Shown here one piece after another: positions 10,358-20,570 of a stretch of 64,000 nt of DNA. A program made the translations under genes and the position numbers. How positions within the stretch are numbered: the stretch's first letter is position 1; the number at the start of each line of letters is the position of its first letter. Below the pieces are notes generated by a model. It ran no database searches and was not told the DNA's origin. It was given only the letters and a program-made list of their open reading frames with translations. Origin of the DNA: Boesenbergia rotunda (taxonomy: Eukaryota > Streptophyta > Magnoliopsida > Zingiberales > Zingiberaceae). Where the stretch lies: NCBI GenBank assembly GCA_024364735.1, contig JAGFNQ010001126.1, forward strand, positions 44,759-108,758, given 5' to 3'.

Positions 10358-10687
10358 CTATAATGCTCCAAACCTTCTGTTTTGTTTCCTTGTATCCACA
10401 CTTTAAGTAAACACTCAGAAAACTGCAAGAAAATAATTCTCAAAGTCGATTATCCTTAAGTAGAAAGAGAAAACCAAACATAGAAGGTATTATAAAAAGG
10501 TATAGAAAAGCAATTATAAGAAAGAGGTATCACCTTCAGAAAAAGAAAAATAGTATTACCTGTCACCGATAGCACCAATGGTTATTGTCAAATAAGGTGC
10601 TGCTACACCTGATTGAGGATTTATGTATATCGGAAGTAAACCATCACTAGGATATATTTTCTGCAATTGCCTGATGACCTTCTCTAC
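10358..10687 (-). pseudogene. Fragment of a GH47 class I alpha-mannosidase (MNS3-like)
   Basis: Two exons on the minus strand are joined by a GT-AG intron. Exon 10560-10687 follows an acceptor (TTTGCCAG) and encodes EKVIRQLQKIYPSDGLLPIY, continuing INPQSG...TITIGAIGD. Exon 10358-10422 encodes CLLKVWIQGNKTEGLEHYR and ends at a GT donor. The intron is 10423-10559. GLLPIYINP, IGAIGD and LLKVWIQGNKT match the conserved core of glycosyl hydrolase family 47 mannosidases, which trim mannose from N-glycans in the ER and Golgi. The second exon has lost one base at its start, which breaks the frame. Flanking exons are not recognisable. It lies 350 bp from a CACTA subterminal region, so capture by a transposon is plausible. 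Confidence 0.65.
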
Positions 10688-11190
10688 CTGGCAAATTACA
10701 AAGCGAGATTTATCGGTTGAGGTCCCTGAAACTAAGATTTGCTTCTATCATTTTATACTCATGAAATTGTATCATGCAATTGTTACACTAGTCACACAGC
10801 TAGCTGAATGACTAGTCTAGCAATCTCAAAGACATACACTCATGTCGCAAGTACATTGAAGAATAGAATCATAATAATTTATTTCCATATTATTCAATCT
10901 AATGAAAAAGTTATGAGTCTCTACTAAAACTAACTCTGTACTAATTGAGAAGTCCTATAACATAAAAAATAATTTAGTTGTCTATCAAAGACACAAGAAT
11001 ATTTTTGGATTAAATGTATTTGATAGCTGACTGGTATCAATAAACCTTTCTCTACATCCAAGGATTTAAAAGATGAAACTGACAATTGGAAAGTGATAGA
11101 AAGTCCTCGCTGGATAACACACGGGAAGCCCACTTTATAGTACCCTTGAAAACCAAATTATACTCAAAATGATGAGATAGAATTTCTAGA
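10688..11190. other. Non-coding; possibly intron of the mannosidase fragment
   Basis: AT-rich sequence upstream (on the minus strand) of the mannosidase exons. It would be intron or captured flanking DNA. I could not find another mannosidase exon, RNA gene or repeat here. Confidence 0.35.
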
Positions 11191-11199
11191 TAATAGCTT

Positions 11200-11400
11200 C
11201 TGGCCATACCCGATCACGGTTCGGAATTGACAGTTCGACGGTTCGGAACCGTCGGTTTGACGGTTCGTGAGAGGTCGACCCTTAACCTTAACCGCCCAAG
11301 ACGGTTACGGTTCATGGTTTGAAACCGCCGATTCACGGTTCGGATCACGGTTCGCCATGATTCGCCACGGTTCGAGATTATTAAAAAAACTAAATTTTCA
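11200..11400. repeat. GGTTCGG-rich subterminal region, probably the hAT 3' end
   Basis: Many direct and inverted copies of ACGGTTCGG / CCGAACCGT-like motifs lie within about 200 bp, immediately beyond the C-terminal end of the hAT transposase on its 3' side. Such motif clusters are typical of hAT subterminal regions. I could not fix the terminal inverted repeat or the 8-bp TSD. Confidence 0.45.
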
Positions 11401-11619
11401 AAAATTCAATATAAAATATAAATTTTATTTAAAAAAAAAGGGTTTGTACTTATTTAAGTTGCCTACGTATCCCCATAGGGTGTAGGAGAATCAAAGCCCA
11501 CGTAGTTCTTTTACTTTTTACCCTTTTACAATTTTCATCACTCACTTCCATTTCCTCCGTTCCCGTTGTATTCGTTCCTTCGGTATCAAATTCTTCGACT
11601 TCGTCTTCTGAAAGTTGCA

Positions 11620-12890
11620 TTCCTTAGATTCTTTTCTCGGCTCTGGTCCAATGGTCTAGTAATGCTTGAGCTTCTAATGAGTCGGGAGATATAGTTGATC
11701 GTCGTTCATCTAATATGTTGCCGCCGGCACTAAATGTCTGCTCCACAGCAACAGTTGTCACTGGACAAGCTAAAATTTCTTTTGCAATCACGGAGAGAAA
11801 GGAAAGTTTTGAGCCTTCTATGACTACCACATTAAGATATCGAAATCATCGCTATCTGCTTCATTAAAATCAAAAGAAATCGTAAAATAATTCTAAAGTT
11901 CCTATGTGGAACTTGAGGTCCTCATGGACGTTTCGTCCATTCTTTTAATAAAAGTTATGCTTTTGTAAGTTTTAAATTAGTACTAGTAGGTTGTTGTGAT
12001 TCAGAATTATTAGTTTGTATTCCATATTTAATATAATTTTGATTATAAATATCATATAAATAATTTCTAATATTATATATAATATTAACTGGATCTGGAC
12101 AAGAAGAATCCTTAATAGGAATTAAAGTGTCATAATATAAAGTTAAGATTTCTTGTAAAACTTCTAATTTAAATCTAGGATCTAAAACAAATGCAATTAA
12201 ATAAATTTCAGGAATAAAATAAAAATATTTTTCCCATTTAGTTTTCATAGCTAATATGCAAGAAGTTAAAACTTCATTATCGATATGTTCATTTAAGACT
12301 AATACTATACTAGAAAAATTCACTAAAACTAAATGAGCAATGGAATAATAAACACCGAAAAGTTGTTCAGTTGCATCATTAAATACTTTTAAATTTTCAC
12401 AAATATTACTACAAATATTCCATTATTGTAAAAATAAATATATATTAGTATTACTATTTTGTGTAAAAAATAAACATAATAAATCTTTATATTGAAATGA
12501 ATCTTGTAATAATTGATATGTTGAATTCCAACATGTTGGAACATTACGTGAAAATTTTTTAGGTCTCATTCCATTAGCTTTACAAAATCTATCTCATTGT
12601 TTCATCATAGATGGATGCGATCATAAATGTGAAATTGCGATTCTAATTAGTTTAAAATAATTTTCTAAAAGTTTTAATCCATCTTAAATGCATAAATTTA
12701 AAACATGACGTACACAACGAATATGAAAAAATAAACCACCAATAACATATTAACAAATAAATTTTAGTTCATATATAGAAGTGATATTAGAACTAGCATT
12801 ATTTAATGATATTGAAAATATTTTATGAGTCAATCCATATTCTTCTAAAATAAACATAATAATTGTGTAATGTTATGGGCAGTATGTGAT
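11620..12890 (-). pseudogene. hAT transposase, 3' two-thirds, degenerate
   Basis: Read from 12890 leftward, the minus strand gives blocks in hAT order: EEYGLTHKIFSISLNNASSN, HIRCVRHVLNLC, NVPTCWNSTYQLLQDSFQYK, LFGVYYSIAHLVL, then WEKYFYFIPEIYLIAFVLDPRFK. The last block is the C-terminal dimerisation domain (ACPVTTVAVEQTFSAGGNIL...RRSTISPDSLEA, 11624-11830). The RNase-H-like fold and the hAT dimerisation region are therefore both represented. The zinc-finger (BED) N terminus is missing because a gypsy LTR begins at 12915. Stops and frameshifts break the reading frame. Confidence 0.75.
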
Positions 12891-12914
12891 TCATCAAAAA
12901 CTCTATAAGCAAGC

Positions 12915-13895
12915 TATTCCGGAAAGGAATCGACGCGGACAGCGAGTCACCAGAACGCAACCCATAAGGACGCCCTGCAAGATTAACACGAGCGTTAATG
13001 GGAACACCGGTGGTTTTTCGGCGGAGCCCACTCCGACGCTCAAGTCAGAATTTGGGTCACTTACAGGAGGACAACGAGGAAGTAGAATATTTGTGAGTTC
13101 AAAGAGCGCCCCCCCTTTACCTGTGTGTCGAAACACTTTATATACCTAAGGGTTTGGTCACACGTATCTCCACGTTCCATAATCGTCAGTTACATGATAG
13201 CTTTTAGGTAACGACCGCAGCGATTATTAAGGCATTAATTGCCGCATGTAGTGGATAATAATTATCTCACGACTTTCTTGATCTGGAAAGAGGAACGGTT
13301 ACTTGAAGTCGGGCTATCGGGTGTATTGACCTTTGGGCTCCGCTCTCCCGAGTTAGTCCCAGGGTGTCCCCTCCTGGGATGACCTCGGGGGTTTGTCCTC
13401 CCGAGGTGGTCTCGGGAGCTTACGACCCGGCCTGACCTCGGTCGCATGTCATCCTGAGGTGGTCTCGGGGGTCTGTCCTCCTGAGGTGGTTTTGGGAGCT
13501 TACGGCCCAGCCTAACCTCGGGGGCATGTCATCCCAAGGTGGTCTCGGGAACTTACGACCCGGCCTGACCTCAGGCACATGTCATCTCGAGGTGGTCTCG
13601 GGGGTCTGTCCTCCTGAGGCGGTTTTGAGAGCTTACGGCCCAGCCTGACCTCGGGGGCATATCATCCCAAGGTGGTCTTAGGAGCTTACGACCCGGCCTG
13701 AGCGCATGTCATCTCGAGGTGGTCTCGGGGGTCTGTCCTCCTAAGGCGGTTTCGGGAGCTTACGACCCGGCTAGCCCCCAGACGCTTGTGCTCCTGAGTG
13801 GTCTCGGGAGCTTGACCTCAGCCTTCAAGTTCAGTGGACCCGGACACGTAGCTTCCCTATGCCACATGTCAACCCTAGGATGTTCAACCTCATCA
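12915..13895 (-). mobile_element. Gypsy copy C: 3' LTR (981 bp)
   Basis: The LTR matches those at 22614-23376 and 51761-52407. In plus-strand order it starts TATTCCGGAAAGG (TG changed to TA) and ends AACCTCATCA; the element reads on the minus strand. It is followed at 13896-13910 by the reverse complement of a purine tract (GAAGGGAGGGACTTG), so this is the 3' LTR. It is longer than its relatives because of a tandem array (13375-13810). It cuts the hAT transposase at its N-terminal side. The open frames 12886-13149 and 13719-13937 are not genes. Confidence 0.75.
13375..13810. repeat. Tandem array inside the gypsy C LTR
   Basis: About 50-60-bp units contain GAGGTGGTCTCGGGAGCTTA followed by CGACCCGGCCTGACCTC. 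Roughly eight or nine diverged copies are present. The same motif occurs in fewer copies in the LTR at 22614-23376 (near 23110-23300) and only as traces in 51761-52407 (near 52260-52340). Copy number therefore varies strongly between LTRs of one family, and this explains their different lengths. Confidence 0.75.
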
Positions 13896-13910
13896 CAAGT
13901 CCCTCCCTTC

Positions 13911-14376
13911 AAATCTAATCGAAAGAAGTATGGATGACTGATTAGACTAATGGTGTGATGAGGGGAAGCTACACATCTGTGGGTCCACGTATCATTACTT
14001 CCCTGTTGGCAGCTTGTTGAGTCCGAGGAATCAAAACATTCGTCCCTGGGCCCTAGGCAATCTTTTGAATTAAACAAAATGCCCCTGCGAGTTTCGAGGT
14101 GGGCTGATGATAGTTGTCCATCCACCACTAAAAGCGCATGGGGTCTCTTAATGGCGACAAAACAAGTCCTCAAATGCAGCTTTGCCACGCGTCCAGGTAT
14201 CTCCTTCGCGATCTCCTGCTGACTCGCGCCGCAGGGCCATACCAAGCGACGACCTTAAAGAGAAGTGGCGCCTCGAGACGGCGGTCATCACCGTCCACAT
14301 TCCACACCCCCATTGTCCGCACGAGGGCGAAGACATTCGTCCACTTTCTTGCATCGTCGATTAGTAGAGTTTGTGC
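13911..14376 (+). other. Gypsy copy C internal region: 5' part of the antisense-gene leader
   Basis: This segment aligns with 23392-23895 of copy A, the region between the 3' LTR and the antisense gene. In copy A it contains a TATA box at 23821. In copy C about 28 bp including that TATA box are missing at 14326/14327, between GAGG direct repeats. The copy ends at 14376, where a Sirevirus-like LTR was inserted. The antisense coding region itself is not present. Confidence 0.65.
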
Positions 14377-15209
14377 TGTTGGTGCTTGGATGGCTAGAGA
14401 GGGGGGGGTGAATATAGCCAGACACTCAAATCTTGCGCTTTGAACTTCTTCTTCTTCCTGTGATCAGATTAGCAGCGGAAACACAAAGCAAGAAAGAAAA
14501 CAGACAAGGAAGGAAAACAAACTGACGCTAACACCAAGGATTTATAAGGTTCGGGGATATCTTGCCCCTACTCCTTGGAATGTCCGTGAGGTGGGCGATC
14601 CCTTGATCGTCGGCAGATCAAGCCCCGGTGACCCGGATAAAACAGCGCCTCCTTCTCGGTGGAGAATCCTCTCCACAAGCGTCTCAAATATAGGATACAA
14701 GATAAAGCTCATGAGACTAAGGAGGAACCTCTCACAAGACAATAGCAAGAAAGCTCACGAGAGAAGCTACACAAGGAGCACAACAGCGAAACCCACAGCC
14801 ACACTTGCTTGTTTTCCTGTTCGTTCTATCCTCTCCTCTGCTTCTCATCTTCCTCTTAAGCTCCTGTTTCATCCCAGACTCCATCAGCATCACCTGAGCA
14901 CAGCCTGAACCCACTGACCTCCCTGAGCACTCAGTCCACTGAAGTCCCTCTCCAGCTGAGCCTCCGTCAGTTGCCAGTCGTGCCTCAGAAGCCGTTGAAA
15001 CCTGAAAAACAAAAGCATCCAAACCTGCTCGGTGGAAAGTCTCCCTTTGACCCTCCTTGAGTGTTTGAATCCTCCTGTATCACCTGCACACTTAGCAGAC
15101 CCTTAGCAAATGAATATCAAACCATATCAGCAGTGTATCAGTGTATCAGACGAGAAAACAGACGTGATCAGAGCGTCTGATAGCGTATTTGAATTAAAGC
15201 TGCAGCTAC

Positions 15210-15735
15210 TGATCGGTCACCAGACCGATCAGAGTGACCCCTGATCGGTCACTAGACCGATCAGGATAGGCCCAGTCCGATTAGGCTCCAGCCTGATCGG
15301 TCCACAGTGAGAAGCCAGAAATCGCGACCTTCTGATGATCGGTCACCCTGACCGATCACAGATCGTAGATCGGTCACCAGACTGATCCACAGCATTGCTG
15401 GGATTCCCAACATTCATAGTCAAACCTCATTGATCGGTCACCAGACCGATCAGGTTGTGGCCTGATCGGTCCGGGGACCGATCAGGGCATGCCATGACCG
15501 ATCAGGATGCATCCTGATCGGTTATAGTGAGAAGCTCGCGACATTTGATCGTTCAGCCTGACCAATCTGAGGGTTTCCCTGATCGGTCACCAGACCAATC
15601 AGGAGCCTAACAGAAGCCAACCAAGGATTCTCTGTTCTCTCCCTGATCGGTCACCAGACTGATCAGCCTTCTCTGGATCGGTCACCAGACCGATCACAAT
15701 AGTGATTTCGTGCCAACTTTCCTGATCGGTCACCA
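15210..15735. repeat. Array of 22-bp palindromes, GATCGGTC class
   Basis: More than ten copies of an inverted repeat with arms TGATCGGTC and GACCGATCA around an ACCA or ACTA loop. Perfect examples are 15210-15231 and 15242-15263. Copies are separated by 10-60 bp of unrelated sequence. Equivalent arrays occupy the same place in the LTR copies at 39284-41273 (about 40268-40815) and 57249-59158 (about 58290-58622). Each copy could form a stem of nine pairs in DNA or RNA. Confidence 0.9.
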
Positions 15736-15857
15736 GACCGGTCCAGGCAAGGCCAAATCCACTCTAAGTCAAGAGAACGGGCTCCCAACCTTCTCTAACT
15801 CGTGCTCAGTCCCCCGGACCAAGACTCCATGCCCAGTTTCACTCACCGGGACTTCAA

Positions 15858-16165
15858 CCTAGCTTCCCAAGCTAGGACCTGGCCCTCCAAGCCAGGGTTT
15901 CATCCAACCTAGCCCTCCAAGCTAGGACCTGGCCCTCCAAGCCAGGGTTTCATCCAACCTAGCTCTCCAAGCTAGGACCTGGCCCTCCAAGCCAGGGTTT
16001 CATCCAACCTAGCTCTCCAAGCCAGGGTTTCATCCAACCTAGCCCTCCAAGCCAGGGTTTCATCCAACCTAGCCCTCCAAGCTAGGACCTGGCCCTCCAA
16101 GCCAGGGTTTCATCCAACCTAGCCCTCCAAGCTAGGACCTGGCCCTCCAAGCCAGGATTTCATGC
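15858..16165. repeat. Array of 19-bp hairpins, CCTAGC/CCTGGC class
   Basis: Alternating inverted repeats: CCTAGC...GCTAGG (for example 15858-15876) and CCTGGC...GCCAGG (for example 15878-15896). Each has a seven-base loop, usually CCTCCAA. They are grouped in ~50-bp tandem units that include GGTTTCATCCAA. About seven units are present. The two arm types differ at one paired position in each arm and remain complementary. Confidence 0.9.
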
Positions 16166-16258
16166 CCAGCCCTCGACCAGGACTTAATCCAAATTCGCTC
16201 AACCAAACTTAAATCGTTGTCAACATCAAAATAACCATCGGGTCAGACTGCATCAACA

Positions 16259-16275
16259 ATCTCCCCCTTTTTGTT
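16259..16275 (-). promoter_or_regulatory. Polypurine tract (PPT)
   Basis: The minus strand reads AAAAAGGGGGAGAT directly before the TGTTGATGC start of the 3' LTR. This is the plus-strand DNA primer site of an LTR retrotransposon. Confidence 0.75.
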
Positions 16276-18478
16276 GTTTGATAATCTGATTTAAGTTTAG
16301 GTATTAATGATCAATTGAAGTCCATTCAATTTTCATAAGGGAATCAAGATCCTCCCCCTATAATAACCTCAAACTTAATCAACCATTCTCTCCCCCTTTG
16401 TCAAACATCGAAAAAGGGCATGGTTATTAAGTTTTAACATAACTCCCCCTTAATCAAAGGTCTCCCACCAAAACCTAAAATAGTCAAAGGATAATTTTTG
16501 AATTGCATATGAGAGGCATATACCAGAAATGTATCATGGCAATAATGTATATGCATCATACGACAATAAGTGTGAATTGCACATGAAACCATATACAAAA
16601 TCATATCATGGTCAAACATATATATGTTCCATATGTCAAGTAGGGAATGCAGCTATATCCAACACATAATCCTGATTGGTCTCCGTGACCAATCAGGTTC
16701 ATTGATTACTTGATACAGAAAAATTTCTGATTAGTCTGGGGAGTGATCAATTTTTAGAAAATTTTTTGAAACTCTAATACGTTCCTGATCAGACTGAATT
16801 AACAATATTACATTTGCATTCCACAACAGGGGTGTAGACTTCATCGATATTCGATAATTCAGAAAAATTTCTGAACCATGGTTTGGATTTCTTGACTGAA
16901 AACTATCCCTCATCAAGGAGCAAGAGATCAAGAGACATGATTCAACCAACCCGTTCATGTGAATTTCAAAAATTTCAAACCGGGTTTGTATCGAATCAGT
17001 ATAAAATTTGCTCCAAGATTAGGATGTTTCAATTATAATTGGTTTGTATCAGATGTGTTTGTATCAATATGATCAGCAATCTGATACAATTTGATGAAAG
17101 GTGATTGGACTGAGGGGTAATCTTACACCATTGGGAACGATTTGGGAGTTCCCTGATCAGCGTTGACCTGATCGGTCACCAGTCCGATCAGAACGACGTC
17201 TGATCGGTCACCAGACCGATCAGGGTGAGTCTTGATCGGTCGATGAACCGATCAGATCTGATACAAAAGGTTTTTTGAAACTGATCGATTTCAGAAACAG
17301 GTTGGTTTCTACTCTAAACCCTAATCCAATCAGATTTAACTCCAAGCAGAGTTCTATTAGACAACAGTCATTTCCCTTAACAAAAATAAGCAACATGATT
17401 TGTGTCAAACACATTCATTTCCCTTAACTAAGCATGAACTCAGTCCCAAAAACAGGTTTATATCAAAGCATGATCAGTGGGAAAACAAACAGTCATGGAA
17501 TTTGAAGTTTGATACAAAGAAAGCATTAACCCTAGACTTAAGCTCATGTTCTTGTCTATCAAAGCCTTATAAGTGATCAGTTCAAATAAACCCATGACGA
17601 AGTTGTAATGTATTTATCTTGTCCTTAAACGAAATTTTCATGCCATAGATTAATACTAACAACACATACATCAAAGTCATGGCATACTCAACTAGGTTCA
17701 TCTCCAAAATATTAAGAAAAACTTAAGCCTAGGCCTTAAGCTCATGTTCTTTGTCTAATCATGTATTGTGAGATTTTCATAGTAGTTTGCGAATTAGTAC
17801 TAACTAATGTGTCCATACTTGTTCTTTAGCATGCATCCATGTTCTATGACACACATGGGAAGATTTTTGCTTACTAGATCATGTTCATGTTTATTGATGC
17901 CTAATCATCACAAATTATGTGTTGATATTTTCCTTAGCATGCATTCATGTTGTATAACACATACAAGAAAATCATGGCATATGTTCACCAAACACAACCT
18001 CTTAAGCTTGAACCATAAAATTCAATAATAAAACTGATCATCTTAAGCAATCCATGGTATAAGCAAGTTATGTGTCAATCTAAACCGTTCATGCAATATA
18101 TATAATTTTTCCAAAACTTGTAGATTTATTTTGAAGCATGGATATACTATCATTCATTGCATGAAAATTTCCTTACTACTCAAGTGAAATTTCATAAAAC
18201 ACTACATTCATGAGTATATCATTATAATTGTGTTTGGAGTACCAATTATCAACAATCAATGTTGATAGATACTCCCCTCAAATAATGCTTATACAATTCT
18301 AAAAATTGAGGTTTTAGGTACCCAAATTTTGGGACCTAATGCATCAACAATGAAAGACTTAGGCACCCATGCATGCCTTAGTCATTTTCTTTTTGACTTT
18401 TTGAACCCTAGAATCATTTGATGATCTAAATTGGGTTCTTGACATTAATGATACAAAGGTTGTTTTTAGGTCGGTAAC
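16276..18478 (-). other. Internal non-coding region of the pol-less Sirevirus-like element
   Basis: About 2.2 kb between gag and the 3' LTR with no recognisable pol domain. It contains palindromes of the GATCGGTC class at 17158-17258 and a variant with compensating changes at 16673-16695. Two diverged repeat pairs are visible: CTTAAGCTCATGTTCTT near 17540 and 17740, and TTAGCATGCATCATGTT-like near 17827 and 17934. Short open frames here have no supported product. Confidence 0.55.
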
Positions 18479-19575
18479 CTATACCGCCTTGTTGTAAACC
18501 ACCCTTTGGGAGTTTAGGATCATATCTAAGGTTTTTGAGCCAATTGAAAACCTATCAAGAATATTCTTGAGGTTTTCAACTTTGCTCTTCAAATCCTTAT
18601 TTTCATTTTCAAGAGCATTAACATGTAAATCATCAATTACCTCATCCTTAGAGGTTTTCAACTTTTCTACTTCCAATTTTAATGATTTTACTTTGGCCTT
18701 AGATTTCTTAAGCAACCTAGTTAAACATGCTATTGTCCTATAGCATTTGTCTAACTCGGGAGAGATTACCTCTTCATCATCCGAAGATGATGAAGGCGCG
18801 GTTGAGGAGCTCCTTGATTCGTTATCACTTTCTTCTCTCGAGTCCTCTAGTGCCATGAATGCCATGTGACAGTGAGTGTTCTCATCCTTCTTTTCCTTCT
18901 TCTTCTTGTTGTCACCTGCCACTAAAGCCAACCCTTTCTCCTTTGGACTTTGGTTAGAGATCTCATGTAGTTCCATTTCACAAAATAGATCTTCTAACTT
19001 AACAAAAGATAAATCCTTGGAAACCTTGTAAGCATCCACCATGATGACCACGTAGTATTCCTTGGAAAAGATTTGAGGATATACCTTACAAAATCTTGAT
19101 TTTCCACCTTTTTATTGATAGAATGCAAGCCGTTGAGGATCTCTTTGAATCTTCCATGGAGTTCACTTACCTTTTCAATTTCTTCCATGGAAAGGTTTTG
19201 AAGTCGGTGAGAAGGAGATCCTTCTTTGCTGTCCGAGTTTCATGAGTGCCTTCATGGAGCTCAATGAGCTTGCTCCATAGATCTTTAGCACTTGTGAAGG
19301 GACCAACTTTGACTAGTTGGTCTTTGGTCATCCCACATTGTAGTGTGACCACGACTTTAGCATCGGCTTCTCCCTTCGGACTTGCTCAGACGACCACATG
19401 AGAAGTCTAGGTATTTTCCCTCAACATCCTTTGGAGGAGAGAAACCCTCCTTCACAGCGAACCAAGTGTGGATGTTCATCTTGAGATAATATTCCATCTT
19501 TGACCTCCAATATTGAAAATCTGTGCCGTCAAAGAGTGAAGGTCGGCTGGTACTAAATCCTTCTCTCAATGCCAT
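18479..19575 (-). pseudogene. Sirevirus-like gag, frameshifted
   Basis: The start is the ATG at 19575, 45 bp inside the PBS, giving MALREGFSTSRPSLFDGTDF and YWRSKMEYYLKM, the usual N terminus of copia/Sirevirus Gag (UBN2-type). Later blocks in other frames include LQCGMTKDQLVKVGPFTSAKDLWSKLIELHEG, and FVRYILKSFPRN. The last block (19051-18479) holds a Ser/Asp-rich acidic stretch and a Lys/Leu coiled coil, LLKKSKAKVKSLKLEVEKLK. No CCHC zinc knuckle is visible. Gag forms the virus-like particle. At least two frameshifts prevent expression of a full product. Confidence 0.75.
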
Positions 19576-19619
19576 CGTTGTTGACTCTCGGATGTTAAGC
19601 CGCTTGAACAGAGCCCCAA

Positions 19620-19631
19620 GCTCTAATACCA
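19620..19631 (-). promoter_or_regulatory. Primer-binding site (tRNA-Met)
   Basis: The minus strand reads TGGTATTAGAGC, one mismatch from the TGGTATCAGAGC typical of copia elements primed by initiator tRNA-Met. It lies two bases inside the 5' LTR end and fixes the orientation of the element. Confidence 0.8.
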
Positions 19632-19633
19632 CT

Positions 19634-20044
19634 TGTTGGTGCTTGGATGGCTAGAGAGGGGGGGTGAATATAGCCAGACACTCAAATCTTGCGCTTTGAA
19701 CTTCTTCTTCTTCCTGTGATCAGATTAGCAGCGGAAACACAAAGCAAGAAAGAAAACAGACAAGGAAGGAAAACAAACTGACGCTAACACCAAGGATTTA
19801 TAAGGTTCGGGGATATCTTGCCCCTACTCCTTGGAATGTCCGTGAGGTGGGCGATCCCTTGATCGTCGGCAGATCAAGCCCCGGTGACCCGGAAAAACAG
19901 CGCCTCCTTCTCGGTGGAGAATCCTCTCCACAAGCGTCTCAAATATAGGATACAAGATAAAGCTCATGAGACTAAGGAGGAACCTCTCACAAGACAATAG
20001 CAAGAAAGCTCACGAGAGAAGCTACACAAGGAGCACAACAGCGA
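19634..20044 (-). repeat. 5' LTR (inner part) of the pol-less Sirevirus-like element
   Basis: About 411 bp almost identical to the first part of the LTR at 14377 (one difference is a lost T in CCGGATAAAAC). It breaks off at the N gap. The near-identity of the two LTRs implies recent insertion relative to everything around it. Confidence 0.85.
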
Positions 20045-20069
20045 NNNNNNNNNNNNNNNNNNNNNNNNN
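20045..20069. other. Assembly gap (25 N)
   Basis: Undetermined bases. The sequence changes from a Sirevirus-like LTR to an unrelated copia gag across it, so the join is not supported by the sequence. Confidence 0.95.
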
Positions 20070-20545
20070 GATGTAGTATGTGTTATTATTGAAGTCCAGT
20101 CCGAGGTCCTCGAGAATGCGTTTAAGGCATACCTTTGTGTGTCGCAACTCGTTACCATTTCTCCAAGGTTTTTAAGTCCCGTGATTAGCTCTTTGATTTT
20201 GGCGTGCAGCAGGCAACTGATTCTCCTTATTCCATTCGGAGGTTGCTGAGTTAGTTGTGGAGCACTATCTCGTTTTGCCTGCTTTGTTTCAGAAGTACTT
20301 TTGTGAAGCTTCAGGAACTTTTTCCAATATTCCTTTGCTGATTTATAGATTCCGATATGGTTGACTTCTTGCGCTAGTAGAACGGTTAGTAGATGAAACT
20401 CTGCTTTCCCGTTTACCATTAACTTCGCTTGCTCCTTCTTTGTCCACAGGCTTTCGTCTTTGTCTTTATCATCAATGTCTTTGGAACTTCAAAATCATTT
20501 TTCATGATTAGTAATAAATCAAAGTCAGTTTTGATTAGTCCTTCT
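20070..20545 (-). pseudogene. Ty1-copia gag fragment
   Basis: The minus strand encodes FHLLTVLLAQEVNHIGIYKSAKEYWKKFLKLHKSTSETKQAKRD and, further on, LLHAKIKELITGLKNLGE...RYALNAFSR. These are the UBN2-type gag motifs: a 'sakeyWkkL.elH.gt.etk.akrd' pattern. It lies between a PBS (20557-20568) and the gap, so it is the 5' end of a minus-strand copia element whose remainder is missing. No start codon is obvious within the first 100 bp, and the frame is interrupted upstream of 20419. Confidence 0.65.
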
Positions 20546-20556
20546 AGAGCATCCTC

Positions 20557-20568
20557 GCTCTGATACCA
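20557..20568 (-). promoter_or_regulatory. Primer-binding site (tRNA-Met)
   Basis: The minus strand reads TGGTATCAGAGC, the exact copia PBS complementary to initiator tRNA-Met, two bases from the LTR end at 20571. Confidence 0.85.
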
Positions 20569-20570
20569 CT

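Larger units (their letters stand above)
14377..16258 (-). repeat. 3' LTR of the pol-less Sirevirus-like element (family S1)
   Basis: An 1882-bp LTR, TG...CA on both ends: TGTTGGTGCTTGG at the plus-strand left end and GCATCAACA at the right. It belongs with 19634-20044, 39284-41273 and 57249-59158. Read in its own (minus) direction, the order is a hairpin array (16165-15858), then an array of GATCGGTC palindromes (15735-15210), then the R-U5 region with a terminal ATATTCACCCCCCCTCT block. I could not identify a TATA box with confidence. Predicted frames at 14138-15022 are non-coding. Confidence 0.8.
14377..20044 (-). mobile_element. Sirevirus-like Ty1-copia element lacking pol
   Basis: A minus-strand LTR retrotransposon. 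The 5' LTR starts at 19634 on its inner side and runs into the gap at 20045. The PBS is at 19620-19631, gag at 18479-19575, a non-coding internal region at 16276-18478, the polypurine tract at 16259-16275 and the 3' LTR at 14377-16258. Protease, integrase, RT and RNase H are absent, so the element is non-autonomous. It inserted into gypsy copy C after TTGTGC. The right flank is lost in the gap, so the TSD cannot be checked. The long non-coding stretch before the 3' LTR and the palindromic LTR arrays point to the Sirevirus lineage. Confidence 0.75.

Noticed and set aside
15210..16165. CRISPR-like array of regularly repeated palindromes
   Set aside because: Repeats vary, spacers are irregular in length, the arrays are inside LTRs, and this is a plant genome with no cas genes.
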